NCBI RefSeq assembly: GCF_020171845.1
Contig: NZ_JAIVAM010000013.1
Location: 124,001 to 188,000, forward strand
Direction: 5' to 3'
Source of the DNA: Cytobacillus kochii
GTDB lineage: Bacteria; Bacillota; Bacilli; Bacillales; Cytobacillaceae
Length of the DNA stretch: 64,000 bases
Position numbers and translations under genes: made by a program. Under the pieces are notes generated by a model that saw only the letters and a list, made by a program, of their open reading frames with translations, did not search any database and was not told the DNA's origin. This document shows, in pieces, positions 28,318-40,706 of the stretch (positions are counted from its first letter, which is position 1; each line of letters starts with the position of its first letter).

Positions 28318-28875
28318 ATGCCAAAAAATATCATAGCTAATGTAAAAGATCGTATGACAAAAGCAACACAATCTTACTCACGCGAATTAGCCGGTATTCG
28401 AGCTGGGAAAGCTAACTCTTCTATATTAGATAGAATAACAGTAGATTACTATGGTGCACCAACACCTATTAACCAATTAGCTGGTGTTTCTGTACCAGAA
28501 GCACGTTTATTAGTCATTCAACCCTATGATAAATCTATATTAGGTGACATTGAAAAGGCAATCTTGAAATCAGATTTAGGACTTACTCCAACAAGCGATG
28601 GAAACCTTATTCGTTTATCCATTCCACAACTAACTGAAGAGCGCCGTAAGGAACTTGTAAAAGTTGTGAAAAAAGAGGCGGAAGAAGCAAAAGTAGGCAT
28701 CCGTAATATTAGAAGAGACGGTAATGATGATCTGAAAAAACTAGAAAAAAATGGAGAAATCACTGAGGATGATCAACGTGGTTACTCAGATGATATCCAA
28801 AAAGCAACAGATGAGTTCATTAAGAAAATTGATGAGCTTACAAAAGATAAAGAAAAAGAAATTTTAGAAGTATAA
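28318..28875 (+). CDS. frr: Ribosome recycling factor
   Basis: RRF splits post-termination ribosomes with EF-G. The 185-residue product has the family length and contains [18 protein letters not shown] near the N-terminus and [16 protein letters not shown] near the C-terminus. It starts directly after the pyrH stop. Confidence 0.98.
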   Translation: MPKNIIANVKDRMTKATQSYSRELAGIRAGKANSSILDRITVDYYGAPTPINQLAGVSVPEARLLVIQPYDKSILGDIEKAILKSDLGLTPTSDGNLIRLSIPQLTEERRKELVKVVKKEAEEAKVGIRNIRRDGNDDLKKLEKNGEITEDDQRGYSDDIQKATDEFIKKIDELTKDKEKEILEV

Positions 28876-28919
28876 TCTTATTTACATTATATAGGACATA
28901 CTTTTTCGATTGTAGGCGA

Positions 28920-28949
28920 AGCCCTCTATGATAAATAGGGGGCTTTTTC
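28920..28949 (+). terminator. Intrinsic terminator after frr
   Basis: AGCCCTCTA (28920-28928) pairs with TAGGGGGCT (28936-28944), followed by TTTTTC. It closes the rpsB-tsf-pyrH-frr group. Confidence 0.85.
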
Positions 28950-29124
28950 TATAATGGACCGATTCTAAAACTTCGTGTTTTATGAATGAAGTGAAAAAGG
29001 CAGTAGCGTAGAAGAAAATTGAACTATTTTCTTTACTGATAGAATTTGTTGGCAGATAAACCAAAACGGCAATCTTTGAAATCGAACTCTTAATTTATAA
29101 TTAATATCTTAAAAAAATATCTTA

Positions 29125-29153
29125 TTGCATCGTTTTGTGGTAATCTTTAAAAT
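29125..29153 (+). promoter_or_regulatory. Candidate promoter of uppS-cdsA-dxr group
   Basis: TTGCAT (29125-29130) and TAAAAT (29148-29153) are 17 bases apart, about 190 bases before uppS and downstream of the frr terminator. Confidence 0.5.
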
Positions 29154-29181
29154 GAGGAGCACAATTGGAGGAAAGTTATTG

Positions 29182-29244
29182 ATGTGCTTACTTATTCTGC
29201 CTATAATGAATATATCTGAAATGGCAAAAGCGTCACTCGTTTAA
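29182..29244 (+). CDS. Possible 20-residue leader peptide
   Basis: A short frame starting at ATG 29182 follows GGAGGAAAG (29167-29175) and encodes 20 residues beginning MCLLILPIMN. It lies between the candidate promoter and uppS. I recognise no attenuation structure next to it, and a frame this short can occur by chance. Confidence 0.25.
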   Translation: MCLLILPIMNISEMAKASLV

Positions 29245-29340
29245 TCATCGAAGTAGTATGAACGGAAAAGGGTGCTTATCCATTAAATACATGGCATTAC
29301 TTATTTAATGGTAAATCAGCCGATTAAAAGGAGTATTCAA

Positions 29341-30117
29341 ATGTTCGATAAAATGAAACTTTGGAAAAATAATAATGACTCAATAGATCTTCAAGAAAGA
29401 ATAGATAATATTAAAGCACAGCCAATTCCAGAGCATGTAGCAATCATCATGGATGGTAATGGTCGCTGGGCTAAAAAAAGAACGTTGCCGCGTGTTGCAG
29501 GTCATCATGAAGGGGCAAAAGTCGTTAGAAAAATCACACGATTCGCCAATCAACTGGGTGTTAAAACGTTAACATTATACGCCTTCTCTACTGAGAATTG
29601 GAAAAGGCCAAAAATGGAAGTCGATTTCCTTATGAAGTTGCCATCTGAATTTCTGCAAACGTTTTTACCCGAATTAATTGAAGAGAATGTTCAAGTGAAA
29701 ATGATCGGAAATAAATCTATTTTACCGGCAGCGACATTAAAAGCAATTGACGAAGCGATCCAATCTACTGCTCATAATGATGGGTTAGTGTTAAATTTCG
29801 CTATGAACTACGGGAGTCGAGCGGAAATTATTGAGGCAGTTAAAAACGTCTTAATTGATGCGCAAAGTGGTATAATAGATGAAGAAAAGTTAACAGAAGA
29901 AGTTTTTTCATCATATTTAATGACAAATGAGTTGGCCGATCCAGACCTACTGATACGAACGAGTGGGGAAATTCGTTTAAGTAATTTTATGCTATGGCAA
30001 CTAGCTTATGCTGAGTTTTGGTTTACAGATGTTTTATGGCCAGACTTTGGGGAAGAACATTTTGTTGAAGCAGTTGAAGTATTCCAAAAGCGTCAAAGGC
30101 GTTTTGGAGGAGTTTAA
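29341..30117 (+). CDS. uppS: Undecaprenyl diphosphate synthase
   Basis: UppS adds eight isoprene units to farnesyl diphosphate in cis to make the C55 carrier of cell-wall precursors. The 258-residue product contains HVAIIMDGNGRWAKKR, GHHEGAKVV, TLYAFSTENWKRP and RTSGEIRLSNFMLWQ, the main conserved regions. I use ATG 29341 with AAAGGAG upstream; an in-frame ATG at 29308 adds a non-conserved extension over that site. It is followed by cdsA. Confidence 0.97.
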   Translation: MFDKMKLWKNNNDSIDLQERIDNIKAQPIPEHVAIIMDGNGRWAKKRTLPRVAGHHEGAKVVRKITRFANQLGVKTLTLYAFSTENWKRPKMEVDFLMKLPSEFLQTFLPELIEENVQVKMIGNKSILPAATLKAIDEAIQSTAHNDGLVLNFAMNYGSRAEIIEAVKNVLIDAQSGIIDEEKLTEEVFSSYLMTNELADPDLLIRTSGEIRLSNFMLWQLAYAEFWFTDVLWPDFGEEHFVEAVEVFQKRQRRFGGV

Positions 30118-30134
30118 TAAAGGTGTTGAAATGA

Positions 30135-30935
30135 ATGAAAGAAAGAGTAATCACAGCAATCATTTTTGGAGCAGTTCTCTTGCCACTAGTATTTATTGGT
30201 GGGTGGCCATTGATGCTCCTTGCCTATTTTTTTGCAACAGTAGGCTTATACGAGCTATTAAGAATGAAAGGGTTTAATCTATTTTCCCTTCCAGGACTCA
30301 TATCTACGTTTATATTATGGATGATCATGATTCCTACAGAATTTTATTTTGCTTGGTTGATACGAGCAGGAGTTGGAAAGACAGATATTTTAGTACTTGG
30401 TGTACTTCTTTTGCTTACATATACAGTATTAACAAAGAATCGTGTTACATATGATGATATTGCCTTTATGCTCATTTCTACTATCTATATAGGTTTTGGT
30501 TTTCATTACTTTCTAGAAACGAGAGCGATGGAGAATGGACTTATTTGGATCTTTTTTAGCCTATTTATTATATGGGCTTCTGATTCAGGTGCGTATTTCT
30601 TTGGAAAGGCATTTGGAAAAAGAAAGCTATGGCCAGATATTAGTCCTAATAAAACAATAGAGGGTAGTATTGGCGGCGTTATTTCATCTGTTGTCGTTGC
30701 TTGTTTGTTTTTGATTTTTACAGATATTAGTGAACCCGCAATTCTCATTATTCTTATGACCTGTCTATTAGCTGTCTTTGGACAAGTTGGCGACTTGGCA
30801 GAATCAGCATTTAAAAGACATTACGGAGTAAAAGATTCGGGTAGAATATTACCTGGTCATGGTGGGATACTTGACCGTTTCGACAGCTTGTTATTTGTTT
30901 GGCCATTTATGTATATTATTTTATCTATCATGTAA
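30135..30935 (+). CDS. cdsA: CDP-diacylglycerol synthase
   Basis: CdsA makes CDP-diacylglycerol from phosphatidate and CTP at the membrane. The 266-residue product has about seven or eight membrane segments and the C-terminal signature GQVGDLAESAFKRHYGVKDS followed by LPGHGGILDRFDS. It follows uppS by 17 bases. Confidence 0.97.
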   Translation: MKERVITAIIFGAVLLPLVFIGGWPLMLLAYFFATVGLYELLRMKGFNLFSLPGLISTFILWMIMIPTEFYFAWLIRAGVGKTDILVLGVLLLLTYTVLTKNRVTYDDIAFMLISTIYIGFGFHYFLETRAMENGLIWIFFSLFIIWASDSGAYFFGKAFGKRKLWPDISPNKTIEGSIGGVISSVVVACLFLIFTDISEPAILIILMTCLLAVFGQVGDLAESAFKRHYGVKDSGRILPGHGGILDRFDSLLFVWPFMYIILSIM

Positions 30936-31054
30936 TAAAAGACAGAGTAGAGAAACGATTATATAGAGACGCTGTTTTTAGCGGAGAAAAGTGTAATCAT
31001 ACCTTATGATATGTGGCTCAGTAGACGCTTTTCTTAATAGGAGATGTTTTAGAA

Positions 31055-32200
31055 ATGAAAAAAATTAGTTTAATGGGTGCTTCAGGTTCTATCGGTACAC
31101 AAACGTTAGATATCATTAGACAGCATCCTGATGAATTCCAATTAGTCGCTTTTTCAGTAGGTAAAAATATTCATTTTGCCCGTCAAGTAATCAACGAATT
31201 CCATCCAGAGCTTGTTTCCGTCTTAGAAAAAAGTTCGATGGAGATGCTTAAAGCTGAGTTTCCAAGCATATCATTTACATATGGACAACTCGGTTTAACA
31301 GAAGTGGCTGTATATAATAAAGCAAATATATTGGTAAATGCTGTTTTAGGTCGTGTAGGACTAGAACCAACATTACAAGCAATTGAAGAAAGAAAAACGA
31401 TTGCTATTGCAAATAAGGAAACATTGGTAACAGCGGGGCATTTAGTCATGGAATCAGCAAAAAACTATGGTGTTGACCTTTTACCTGTTGATAGTGAGCA
31501 TTCAGCGATTTTTCAAGCATTACAAGGAGAGAATGCCAAGAATATCGATCGATTGATTTTAACCGCTTCTGGAGGATCTTTTCGTGATTATAGCAGAGCG
31601 GATTTAGAAGCAGTAACAGTAGAACAAGCGTTAAATCATCCTAACTGGTCAATGGGAGCTAAAATCACAATTGACTCGGCAACAATGATGAATAAGGGCT
31701 TAGAGGTAATCGAAGCTCATTGGTTATTCTCATTACCATATGATAAGATTGACTGTCTTCTTCATAATGAAAGTATCATTCATTCAATGGTTGAATTCCA
31801 TGATAGTAGTGTCATCGCACAATTAGGTACACCGGATATGAGGGTTCCTATCCAGTACGCTCTTTCTTACCCAGACCGTTTACCATTAAAGAATAAACGA
31901 TTAGATCTAGCCAAAATTGGCCAGCTCCATTTTAAAGAAATGGATTATGATCGCTTTCGTTGTTTAGCGCTTGCCTACCAAGCAGGAAAAGAAGGTGGAT
32001 CGATGCCTGCGGTTTTAAATGCAGCAAATGAAGCAGCGGTTGCAGCATTTTTAGAAGGAAAAATAAGCTTTTTAAAGATTGAAGAATTAATTGAACAAGC
32101 TTTAACAAGACATTCCTGTATAAAAGCACCGACATTATCAGAAATACAAGAAGTAGATGAGGAAACAAGAGCCTATATCTATTCGCTTTTATCAAGCTGA
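31055..32200 (+). CDS. dxr: 1-deoxy-D-xylulose 5-phosphate reductoisomerase
   Basis: Dxr performs the second step of the MEP isoprenoid pathway using NADPH. The 381-residue product opens with the NADPH-binding [16 protein letters not shown] and contains [23 protein letters not shown] and [30 protein letters not shown] site precedes it. It supplies precursors that UppS in the same group turns into the lipid carrier. Confidence 0.98.
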   Translation: MKKISLMGASGSIGTQTLDIIRQHPDEFQLVAFSVGKNIHFARQVINEFHPELVSVLEKSSMEMLKAEFPSISFTYGQLGLTEVAVYNKANILVNAVLGRVGLEPTLQAIEERKTIAIANKETLVTAGHLVMESAKNYGVDLLPVDSEHSAIFQALQGENAKNIDRLILTASGGSFRDYSRADLEAVTVEQALNHPNWSMGAKITIDSATMMNKGLEVIEAHWLFSLPYDKIDCLLHNESIIHSMVEFHDSSVIAQLGTPDMRVPIQYALSYPDRLPLKNKRLDLAKIGQLHFKEMDYDRFRCLALAYQAGKEGGSMPAVLNAANEAAVAAFLEGKISFLKIEELIEQALTRHSCIKAPTLSEIQEVDEETRAYIYSLLSS

Positions 32201-32235
32201 TTCGTTTTTGATTCAGAAAAAAAGGTGGTTAAAAA

Positions 32236-33501
32236 TTGAGTACAGTCATAGCCTTTATTATCATTTTTGGGGCACTAGTATTTTTCCATGAACTTGGACA
32301 TTTAATCTTTGCGAAGCGAGCAGGTATCCTATGTCGTGAGTTCGCGATTGGTATGGGACCAAAGGTTTTTTCATTTACAAAAAATGATACACTTTATACG
32401 ATCCGGTTGTTACCGATAGGTGGCTATGTGCGGATGGCTGGTGAAGATGTTGAAATGGTCGAATTGAAAGCAGGTTACCGAGTAGGATTAGTCTTCAACG
32501 ACCAAAATGAAGTTCAGAAGATTATTTTAAATAACAAAGATAAATATCCGGATGCAAGGATTCTCGAAATCGAACATGCAGATATTGAACATGAATTGAT
32601 ATTAAAAGGGTATGTCGAAGGCGAGGAAGAAGAGAAATTAGAAACGTTTAAGGTAAATCGACGAGCAGTATTGGTGGAAGATGGAACAGAAACACTGATT
32701 GCTCCTTATGATCGCCAATTTTCTTCTAAAACTTTAGGACAAAGAACAATGGCTATTTTCGCTGGACCGATGATGAACTTTGTTTTAGCTTTTGTTATTT
32801 TTGTCATCATCGCTTTATTACAGGGGATGCCATCAAATGCGCCGATGCTTGGGGAATTAACAGAAGATGGTGCAGCGATTGATGCAGGATTCAAACAAGG
32901 TGACATTGTTCATTCAGTCGATGGTGCAGAAATTTCGAGCTGGCAAGATGTTGTAGAAATCATTCAGAAAAACCCTAATAATGAGCTTGAATTTCAAATT
33001 GATCGCGGTGGGGAAGAAATGACGATCCCGGTTACACCTAAGTCGCAAGAAATAGAAGATGGTCCGACAATCGGTGTGATCGGTGTATATAGTCCGATGG
33101 AAAAAAATCCATTAAAATCAGTCGTATACGGTGCTGAGGAGACCTTATTATGGACAAAAGAAATTTTTGTTATTTTAGGGAAGTTAATCTCTGGGGAATT
33201 TACAATTGATGCCCTTTCAGGTCCTGTTGGTATCTATGTTTCAGTTGACACAGTTGCTCAATCAGGTATATTTTATTTAATGAAGTGGGCAGGTGTCTTA
33301 AGCATCAATTTAGGTATCATGAACCTATTGCCTATCCCTGCTCTCGATGGTGGAAGATTAATGTTCTTTGCTATTGAGGGAGTTAGAGGAAAACCGATAG
33401 ACAAACAAAAAGAAGGTATGGTTCACTTTGTAGGCTTTGCGCTATTAATGCTGCTTATGTTAGTTGTAACATGGAATGACATTCAGCGATTCTTTTTATA
33501 A
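32236..33501 (+). CDS. rasP: RasP/RseP site-2 protease
   Basis: An intramembrane zinc metalloprotease that in B. subtilis cleaves anti-sigma factors such as RsiW, FtsL and signal peptide remnants. The HELGH zinc motif is at residues 18-22 in the first membrane helix, a PDZ domain lies around residues 205-275, and the second metal region LLPIPALDGGRL is near the C-terminus. It starts with TTG after an AAGGTGG site; the 421 residues match the family. Confidence 0.96.
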   Translation: MSTVIAFIIIFGALVFFHELGHLIFAKRAGILCREFAIGMGPKVFSFTKNDTLYTIRLLPIGGYVRMAGEDVEMVELKAGYRVGLVFNDQNEVQKIILNNKDKYPDARILEIEHADIEHELILKGYVEGEEEEKLETFKVNRRAVLVEDGTETLIAPYDRQFSSKTLGQRTMAIFAGPMMNFVLAFVIFVIIALLQGMPSNAPMLGELTEDGAAIDAGFKQGDIVHSVDGAEISSWQDVVEIIQKNPNNELEFQIDRGGEEMTIPVTPKSQEIEDGPTIGVIGVYSPMEKNPLKSVVYGAEETLLWTKEIFVILGKLISGEFTIDALSGPVGIYVSVDTVAQSGIFYLMKWAGVLSINLGIMNLLPIPALDGGRLMFFAIEGVRGKPIDKQKEGMVHFVGFALLMLLMLVVTWNDIQRFFL

Positions 33502-33515
33502 GAAGATGAAACCTG

Positions 33516-33555
33516 AGGCTCAGAGATCCGTTTTAACTAAATGGTTTCTGAGCCT
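33516..33555 (+). other. Hairpin between rasP and proS
   Basis: AGGCTCAGA (33516-33524) is perfectly repeated in inverse as TCTGAGCCT (33547-33555) around a 22-base loop. No T run follows, so it is not a classical terminator; it could be a processing or stability element. Confidence 0.4.
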
Positions 33556-33587
33556 TGATAATGAAAATAAATAATAGAGGTGTATAA

Positions 33588-35288
<1,701 letters not shown>

Positions 35289-35318
35289 ACAACCTAAACA
35301 TTCCTATATAAAAATGAT

Positions 35319-35368
35319 CCGACCCCATTAGTCGTCAAATGCTAAGATGAGAATGGGATCGGTTTTTT
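35319..35368 (+). terminator. Intrinsic terminator after proS
   Basis: CCGA-CCCCATT (35319-35329) pairs with AATGGG-ATCGG (35352-35362) with one mismatch, followed by six T. It ends the uppS-proS group before polC. Confidence 0.8.
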
Positions 35369-35635
35369 ATTTTATCATCGATAGAAGAAGTTTGTAGTCC
35401 TATTAAAAAATTGCGTCACTGTCCGAATTATAGCTCGATATTTATGTTGAATGCCTGCGCTTCATTCATTTTTGAAGTTTTAAATAACCCGATCATTCCT
35501 CGGGGAAATAATATCCATTACCACAAAATAGTTGACAATTAGCGTGATTTTTACTTTATCAAATCTAGTATTTAATTATGATATAATAGTGACCGATTGA
35601 AAAAAATAGAACGTTAATGAAGGGGGAGGGCTGAA
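35369..35635 (+). other. Region before polC
   Basis: After the proS terminator this stretch holds only a likely polC promoter and a short CCCGA/TCGGG hairpin near 35490-35510. I see no gene or known RNA element in it. Confidence 0.5.
35578..35587 (+). promoter_or_regulatory. Extended -10 promoter of polC
   Basis: TGATATAAT gives a perfect TATAAT (35582-35587) with the TG extension but no good -35 at 17 bases. A TTGACA at 35532-35537 is too far for this -10 and would need a weak TTTATC -10 of its own. Confidence 0.5.
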
Positions 35636-38600
35636 ATGAGCGATGTAAAAGGAAACAAAGAACGTTTTCAGCTCCTGTTACAACAATTAGAATTAACAGA
35701 AGATGCTTTTGTTCATTATTTTGAACAAGCCGAAATCATGAAAGTATATATTCAAAAAAAGGAAAAAAGATGGCATTTTTCCTTTAGCCTAGAACAAATC
35801 TTACCGGCAACTGTTCTTCAAAGATTTGCAGCTCAATTGCACCACAAGTTTTCTCATATTGCACGTACCTCTTTTTCTATTACTGTTACGAATCAACAAT
35901 ATGATGAGAGTTTAATTCAAGATTATTGGACATTTTGTATGAAAGAAATTGAAGGCATCTCACCACCGATGCTCAAGCTTCTTCATGAGCAAGTGCCGAA
36001 AATAAAGGGAAATAAGGTAATCGTTACCGTTAGTAATGATATGGAAAGTCAGTCCATTAAAAATAAGTATGCGCCACTTATTCTTGATAGCTTTCAATCA
36101 TTTGGATTTCCACCATTTCAAATTGAAACAGAATTGTCAACCGAAGAGAGCAATGAAGCATATGAGCGTTTTTTAGAAGCAAAGAGAAAAGAAGATCAAG
36201 AACGCGGCATGCAAGCAGCAATTGAAATGGAGAAGAAAGCATTAGAGCAAGAATCAGATACACCGATACCACAAGGGCCATTGACAGTTGGCTTGACAAT
36301 TAAAGATGATGCTGACTTCCGCAAACTAATTGATATAGTTGATGAAGAAAGAAGAATTGCTGTGGAAGGTTACGTCTTTCATGCAGAAACAAAAGAACTC
36401 AGAAGTGGTCGGACATTATTAACTTTCAAAATTACAGATTATACAAGCTCGATACTTGTAAAAATGTTTTCCCGAGATAAAGAAGATGCTGCACTTTTTC
36501 AAATGGTACAAAAAGGTATGTGGCTGAAAGTTCGCGGTAGTATTCAAAATGATACCTTCGTACGTGACCTAGTCATGATTGGTAATGATTTAAATGAAAT
36601 TAAACCAATTGAAAGAAAAGATACAGCTAAGGAAGAGGAAAAGCGGGTTGAACTTCATCTTCATACACCAATGAGCCAAATGGATGCCGTTAGTTCGGTT
36701 AGTGCGCTTGTTTCACAAGCGAAGAAGTGGGGACATAAAGCGATTGCGATTACAGACCATGCCGGTGCTCAATCCTTTCCAGAAGCATTTAATGCTGGTA
36801 AGAAAAATGGTATCAAAATACTGTATGGTGTTGAAGCGAACTTAATCGATGACGGTGTACCAATTGCTTATAATGATGCACATAGACGAGTAGCTGAAGA
36901 TACTTATGTTGTGTTTGACGTTGAAACGACTGGATTATCTGCTGTTTATGACACCATTATAGAACTTGCAGCCGTGAAAATTCACGACGGCGAGATTATT
37001 GATCGTTTTGAATCTTTTGCTAATCCACATCATCCTTTATCTGCTACGACTATTAATTTAACGGGCATAACGGATGATTTAGTAGAGAATGCCCCGGAAG
37101 TAGCTGACGTTTTAAAAGATTTTTACGAATGGACTGGCGATAGTGTGCTTGTGGCACATAACGCTTCATTTGATATGGGTTTTTTAAATGTAGGGTATAA
37201 GAAAATAGGTCTTGGAAAAGCAACAAATCCCGTAGTAGATACACTTGAATTAGCGCGATTTTTACACCCTGAAATGAAAAATCATCGCCTCAACACATTG
37301 GCAAAGAAGTTTGATGTTGAACTAACCCAACATCACCGGGCAATATACGATGCGGAAGCGACAGGCTATATATTAATAAAAATGCTGAAGGATGCGATGG
37401 CTAAAGGCATTGAATACCATGATCAATTTAATGACAATATGGGTAAAGGAAATGCTTATCAAAGGGCTAGACCGTCCCATTGTACTTTGATAGCGCAAAC
37501 GAGTGAAGGATTGAAGAATCTTTTTAAATTAGTCTCGATTGCTCATATTAATTATTTTTATCGTGTGCCACGTATTCCTCGTTCGGTATTACAGAAATAT
37601 AGAGAAGGTATTATTGTTGGTTCTGGATGTGACAAAGGTGAAGTTTTTGAAGGGATGATGCAAAAATCGCCTGATGAAGTGGAAGAGATAGCTGAGTTTT
37701 ATGATTATCTAGAGGTTCACCCTAAAGAGGTCTATGCTCATTTATTAGAATTAGAGTTAGTTCGTGATGAAAAGGCGCTCGAAGAAATCATTACGAACGT
37801 TGTACAACTTGGTGAAAAATTAAATATCCCAGTTGTGGCAACAGGGAATGTTCATTACTTAAATCCGAATGATAAGATTTATCGTAAGATTTTAGTGAAT
37901 TCTCAAGGTGGGGCAAATCCGCTCAACCGTCATGAACTGCCTGATGTGCATTTTCGCACGACCAATGAAATGCTTGAATGCTTTGCATTTTTAGGAAAAG
38001 ATATAGCAAAAAAAATCGTAGTAGATAATACGAATAAAGTTGCTGATATGATTGATGAAATTAAACCAATAAAAGATGATCTCTATACGCCAAAAATAGA
38101 AGGCGCAGACGAAGAAATGCGTGAAATGAGCTATAGCATGGCGAGAAGTATTTACGGAGAAGAACTACCTGAAATCGTAGAAGCTCGTTTGGAGAAAGAA
38201 TTAAAAAGTATTATCGGACATGGCTTTGCCGTTATTTACTTGATTTCCCATAAACTTGTTAAAAAGTCATTAAATGATGGCTACTTAGTAGGATCAAGGG
38301 GTTCGGTAGGTTCCTCATTTGTTGCGACAATGACGGAAATTACAGAAGTTAATCCACTGCCTCCTCATTACGTCTGCCCTAATTGTAAACACTCTGAGTT
38401 TTTTGATGATGGTTCAGTAGGTTCAGGGTTTGATTTACCAGATAAGGATTGTCCAAACTGTTCTCAGCATTATCGTAAAGATGGCCATGATATTCCATTT
38501 GAAACTTTCTTAGGCTTTAAAGGGGATAAAGTACCAGATATTGACTTGAACTTCTCCGGAGAATATCAGCCTAGAGCCCATAACTATACAAAAGTTCTTT

Positions 38601-39955
38601 TTGGTGAAGAATATGTGTATCGGGCAGGTACGATCGGTACTGTAGCAGATAAAACGGCATTCGGCTATGTTAAAGCGTATCAAAATGATAATAATCTTCA
38701 AATTAGAGGCGCAGAAATTGATCGCTTAGCTTCTGGTTGTACCGGTGTTAAGCGAACAACTGGGCAACATCCAGGCGGCATTATTGTTGTTCCTGATTAT
38801 ATGGATATTTATGATTTTTCACCTATCCAGTTTCCGGCTGATGATCGTAATTCAGAATGGAAAACAACTCATTTTGACTTCCATTCCATTCATGATAATG
38901 TGTTGAAGCTAGATATACTTGGTCATGATGATCCCACTGTTATTAGGATGTTGCAAGATTTAAGTGGGATTGATCCGAAGACCATTCCAACCGATGATCC
39001 AGAAGTAATGAAGATTTTCAGTGGAACGGAATCGTTAGGCGTTTCAGAAGAGCAAATTATGTGTAAAACGGGGACATTTGGTATTCCAGAGTTTGGAACA
39101 AGGTTTGTTCGGCAAATGCTAGAAGATACGAAACCAACGACATTTTCTGAGCTTGTTCAAATTTCAGGTCTTTCACATGGAACTGACGTATGGCTCGGCA
39201 ATGCCCAAGAGTTAATTCATAACAATACATGCACATTAAGTGAAGTTATTGGATGTCGTGATGATATTATGGTGTATTTAATTTATCAAGGCTTAGAACC
39301 GGCTTTCGCTTTTAAAATCATGGAATCAGTTCGAAAAGGAAAAGGGCTGACAGAAGAGATGGAAGCGGAAATGAGGAAGAATGAAGTACCTGAGTGGTAT
39401 ATTGACTCTTGCTTAAAGATAAAATATATGTTCCCTAAAGCCCATGCCGCTGCCTATGTCTTAATGGCGGTACGTATTGCCTACTTTAAAGTTCATCATG
39501 CGCTTTTATATTATGCAGCTTATTTTACCGTTCGTGCAGAAGATTTTGATATAGATGCGATGGTAAAAGGCTCACAGGCGATCCGAGCAAAAATTGAAGA
39601 AATCAATGCGAAAGGCTTAGATGCTTCTACAAAAGAAAAAAACTTGCTGACTGTAATGGAGTTAGCGCTTGAAATGAATGAAAGAGGATATAGTTTCCAA
39701 AAAGTTGATTTGTATAAATCCAGTGCAAGTGACTTTATTATTGAAGGTAATACACTGATTCCGCCGTTCAACTCTATACCAGGATTAGGTACGAATGCAG
39801 CACTGAATATTGTAAAAGCAAGAGGAGAAGGGGACTTCCTATCGAAGGAAGATCTTCAGCAAAGAGGTAAGGTATCTAAAACAATTATCGAGTACTTAAA
39901 TAATCATGGTTGTTTAGAAGAATTACCAGACCAAAATCAGTTAAGTTTGTTCTAA
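35636..39955 (+). CDS. polC: PolC, replicative DNA polymerase III alpha subunit
   Basis: PolC is the main replicative polymerase of low-GC Firmicutes, with its own proofreading. The 1439-residue product has an N-terminal domain, an OB fold (about 215-325), a PHP domain opening at [14 protein letters not shown] that is split by a DnaQ-type exonuclease ([11 protein letters not shown] at about 425), a zinc-binding CPNCKHSEF...CPNCSQHY pair, and the polymerase site [20 protein letters not shown] near residue 967. Length matches B. subtilis PolC. It stands alone between terminator-like structures. The ribosome site is AAGGGGGAGGG. Confidence 0.99.
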   Translation: MSDVKGNKERFQLLLQQLELTEDAFVHYFEQAEIMKVYIQKKEKRWHFSFSLEQILPATVLQRFAAQLHHKFSHIARTSFSITVTNQQYDESLIQDYWTFCMKEIEGISPPMLKLLHEQVPKIKGNKVIVTVSNDMESQSIKNKYAPLILDSFQSFGFPPFQIETELSTEESNEAYERFLEAKRKEDQERGMQAAIEMEKKALEQESDTPIPQGPLTVGLTIKDDADFRKLIDIVDEERRIAVEGYVFHAETKELRSGRTLLTFKITDYTSSILVKMFSRDKEDAALFQMVQKGMWLKVRGSIQNDTFVRDLVMIGNDLNEIKPIERKDTAKEEEKRVELHLHTPMSQMDAVSSVSALVSQAKKWGHKAIAITDHAGAQSFPEAFNAGKKNGIKILYGVEANLIDDGVPIAYNDAHRRVAEDTYVVFDVETTGLSAVYDTIIELAAVKIHDGEIIDRFESFANPHHPLSATTINLTGITDDLVENAPEVADVLKDFYEWTGDSVLVAHNASFDMGFLNVGYKKIGLGKATNPVVDTLELARFLHPEMKNHRLNTLAKKFDVELTQHHRAIYDAEATGYILIKMLKDAMAKGIEYHDQFNDNMGKGNAYQRARPSHCTLIAQTSEGLKNLFKLVSIAHINYFYRVPRIPRSVLQKYREGIIVGSGCDKGEVFEGMMQKSPDEVEEIAEFYDYLEVHPKEVYAHLLELELVRDEKALEEIITNVVQLGEKLNIPVVATGNVHYLNPNDKIYRKILVNSQGGANPLNRHELPDVHFRTTNEMLECFAFLGKDIAKKIVVDNTNKVADMIDEIKPIKDDLYTPKIEGADEEMREMSYSMARSIYGEELPEIVEARLEKELKSIIGHGFAVIYLISHKLVKKSLNDGYLVGSRGSVGSSFVATMTEITEVNPLPPHYVCPNCKHSEFFDDGSVGSGFDLPDKDCPNCSQHYRKDGHDIPFETFLGFKGDKVPDIDLNFSGEYQPRAHNYTKVLFGEEYVYRAGTIGTVADKTAFGYVKAYQNDNNLQIRGAEIDRLASGCTGVKRTTGQHPGGIIVVPDYMDIYDFSPIQFPADDRNSEWKTTHFDFHSIHDNVLKLDILGHDDPTVIRMLQDLSGIDPKTIPTDDPEVMKIFSGTESLGVSEEQIMCKTGTFGIPEFGTRFVRQMLEDTKPTTFSELVQISGLSHGTDVWLGNAQELIHNNTCTLSEVIGCRDDIMVYLIYQGLEPAFAFKIMESVRKGKGLTEEMEAEMRKNEVPEWYIDSCLKIKYMFPKAHAAAYVLMAVRIAYFKVHHALLYYAAYFTVRAEDFDIDAMVKGSQAIRAKIEEINAKGLDASTKEKNLLTVMELALEMNERGYSFQKVDLYKSSASDFIIEGNTLIPPFNSIPGLGTNAALNIVKARGEGDFLSKEDLQQRGKVSKTIIEYLNNHGCLEELPDQNQLSLF

Positions 39956-39977
39956 GTCGCTTTTACAGCTATTCCAT

Positions 39978-40006
39978 TTGCATAAAAATTATGGTTATGG
40001 TATAGT
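39978..40006 (+). promoter_or_regulatory. Sigma-A promoter of the rimP-nusA-infB operon
   Basis: TTGCAT (39978-39983) and TATAGT (40001-40006) are spaced by 17 bases, with TG before the -10. Transcription would start about 180 bases before rimP, giving a long leader. Confidence 0.75.
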
Positions 40007-40040
40007 TTTATTGGAAATACTAACGGATATCTTCGCAAAC

Positions 40041-40075
40041 AAGAGTGGGGCAACCCACTCTTTCGTCTTGTTATT
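40041..40075 (+). terminator. Leader hairpin before rimP, candidate attenuator
   Basis: AAGAGTGGG (40041-40049) and CCCACTCTT (40054-40062) form a 9-bp stem closed by a GCAA tetraloop, followed by an interrupted T tract (TTTCGTCTTGTTATT). It lies within the rimP-nusA leader. In B. subtilis nusA expression is autoregulated by NusA-dependent termination in this leader; the interrupted T tract is what such a terminator would show. It could alternatively serve to end polC transcripts. Confidence 0.6.
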
Positions 40076-40121
40076 AACCAAAATTTTCATCGGTTACTAA
40101 GATGATCCGGTATATCTCGAT

Positions 40122-40148
40122 TAGCAGCAACTCTAGTGTTTGCTGCTA
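40122..40148 (+). promoter_or_regulatory. Second leader hairpin before rimP
   Basis: TAGCAGCAA (40122-40130) and TTGCTGCTA (40140-40148) form a perfect 9-bp stem with a 9-base loop, about 40 bases before the rimP ATG. No T run follows. Function unknown. Confidence 0.45.
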
Positions 40149-40190
40149 CATTTATAATGAATAGGCATCTTGCTAGAAGGAGGGATAAAG

Positions 40191-40661
40191 ATGAGTAAAG
40201 TGACTGAAGAAGTTGAACAATTAGTCACTCCTATTTTGAGCGATCTTCAGTTGGAATTAGTTGAGATCGAATATGTGAAGGAAGGAAAAGACTGGTTTCT
40301 TCGTGTCTTTATTGATAAAGAGACAGGCGTTGATATAGAAGAGTGTGGAGTAGTTAGTGAACGCTTAAGTGAGAAATTAGATGAAATTGACCCAATTCCT
40401 TATAACTATTTCCTTGAGGTCTCTTCACCAGGAGCGGAACGCCCTCTAAAAAAAGAACAAGATTTCATGAAAGCAATTGGTAAAAACGTATTTATAAAAA
40501 CGTATGAACCAATAGATGGAGAGAAAACATTTGAAGGTGTACTAACAGACTTCGATGGCCATATCGTAAAAGTTGAAATGAAAGTTAAAACAAGAAAGAA
40601 AACGGTAGAATTACCGTATGAAAAAATCGCAAAAGCTCGCTTAGCTATTGTCTTCTCATAA
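40191..40661 (+). CDS. rimP: RimP, 30S ribosome maturation factor
   Basis: RimP assists early assembly of the 30S subunit around S12. The 156-residue product has the two-domain RimP form, with [22 protein letters not shown] and [15 protein letters not shown] 40191 has AGAAGGAGGGATAA upstream; the in-frame TTG at 40170 lies over that site. It opens the nusA operon. Confidence 0.96.
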   Translation: MSKVTEEVEQLVTPILSDLQLELVEIEYVKEGKDWFLRVFIDKETGVDIEECGVVSERLSEKLDEIDPIPYNYFLEVSSPGAERPLKKEQDFMKAIGKNVFIKTYEPIDGEKTFEGVLTDFDGHIVKVEMKVKTRKKTVELPYEKIAKARLAIVFS

Positions 40662-40706
40662 AGCAATTGGCGTAACGCAACTTATTTAAAGGGGGATATG
40701 AATCAC

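Larger units (their letters stand above)
28950..29340 (+). other. Region between frr terminator and uppS
   Basis: This 391-base stretch holds a likely promoter (TTGCAT at 29125-29130, TAAAAT at 29148-29153) and one possible leader ORF at 29182-29244. I see no recognised RNA family and no convincing longer gene on either strand. A reverse reading frame of about 60 codons at its start has no ribosome site or recognisable content. Confidence 0.5.

Noticed and set aside
28882..29064. Reverse frame of 60 codons after frr
   Set aside because: It runs through the frr terminator hairpin, has no ribosome site and resembles no family I know.
35532..35560. TTGACA-based promoter before polC
   Set aside because: The -35 is perfect but the hexamer 17 bases on, TTTATC, is poor; the extended TATAAT nearer the gene is the better candidate.
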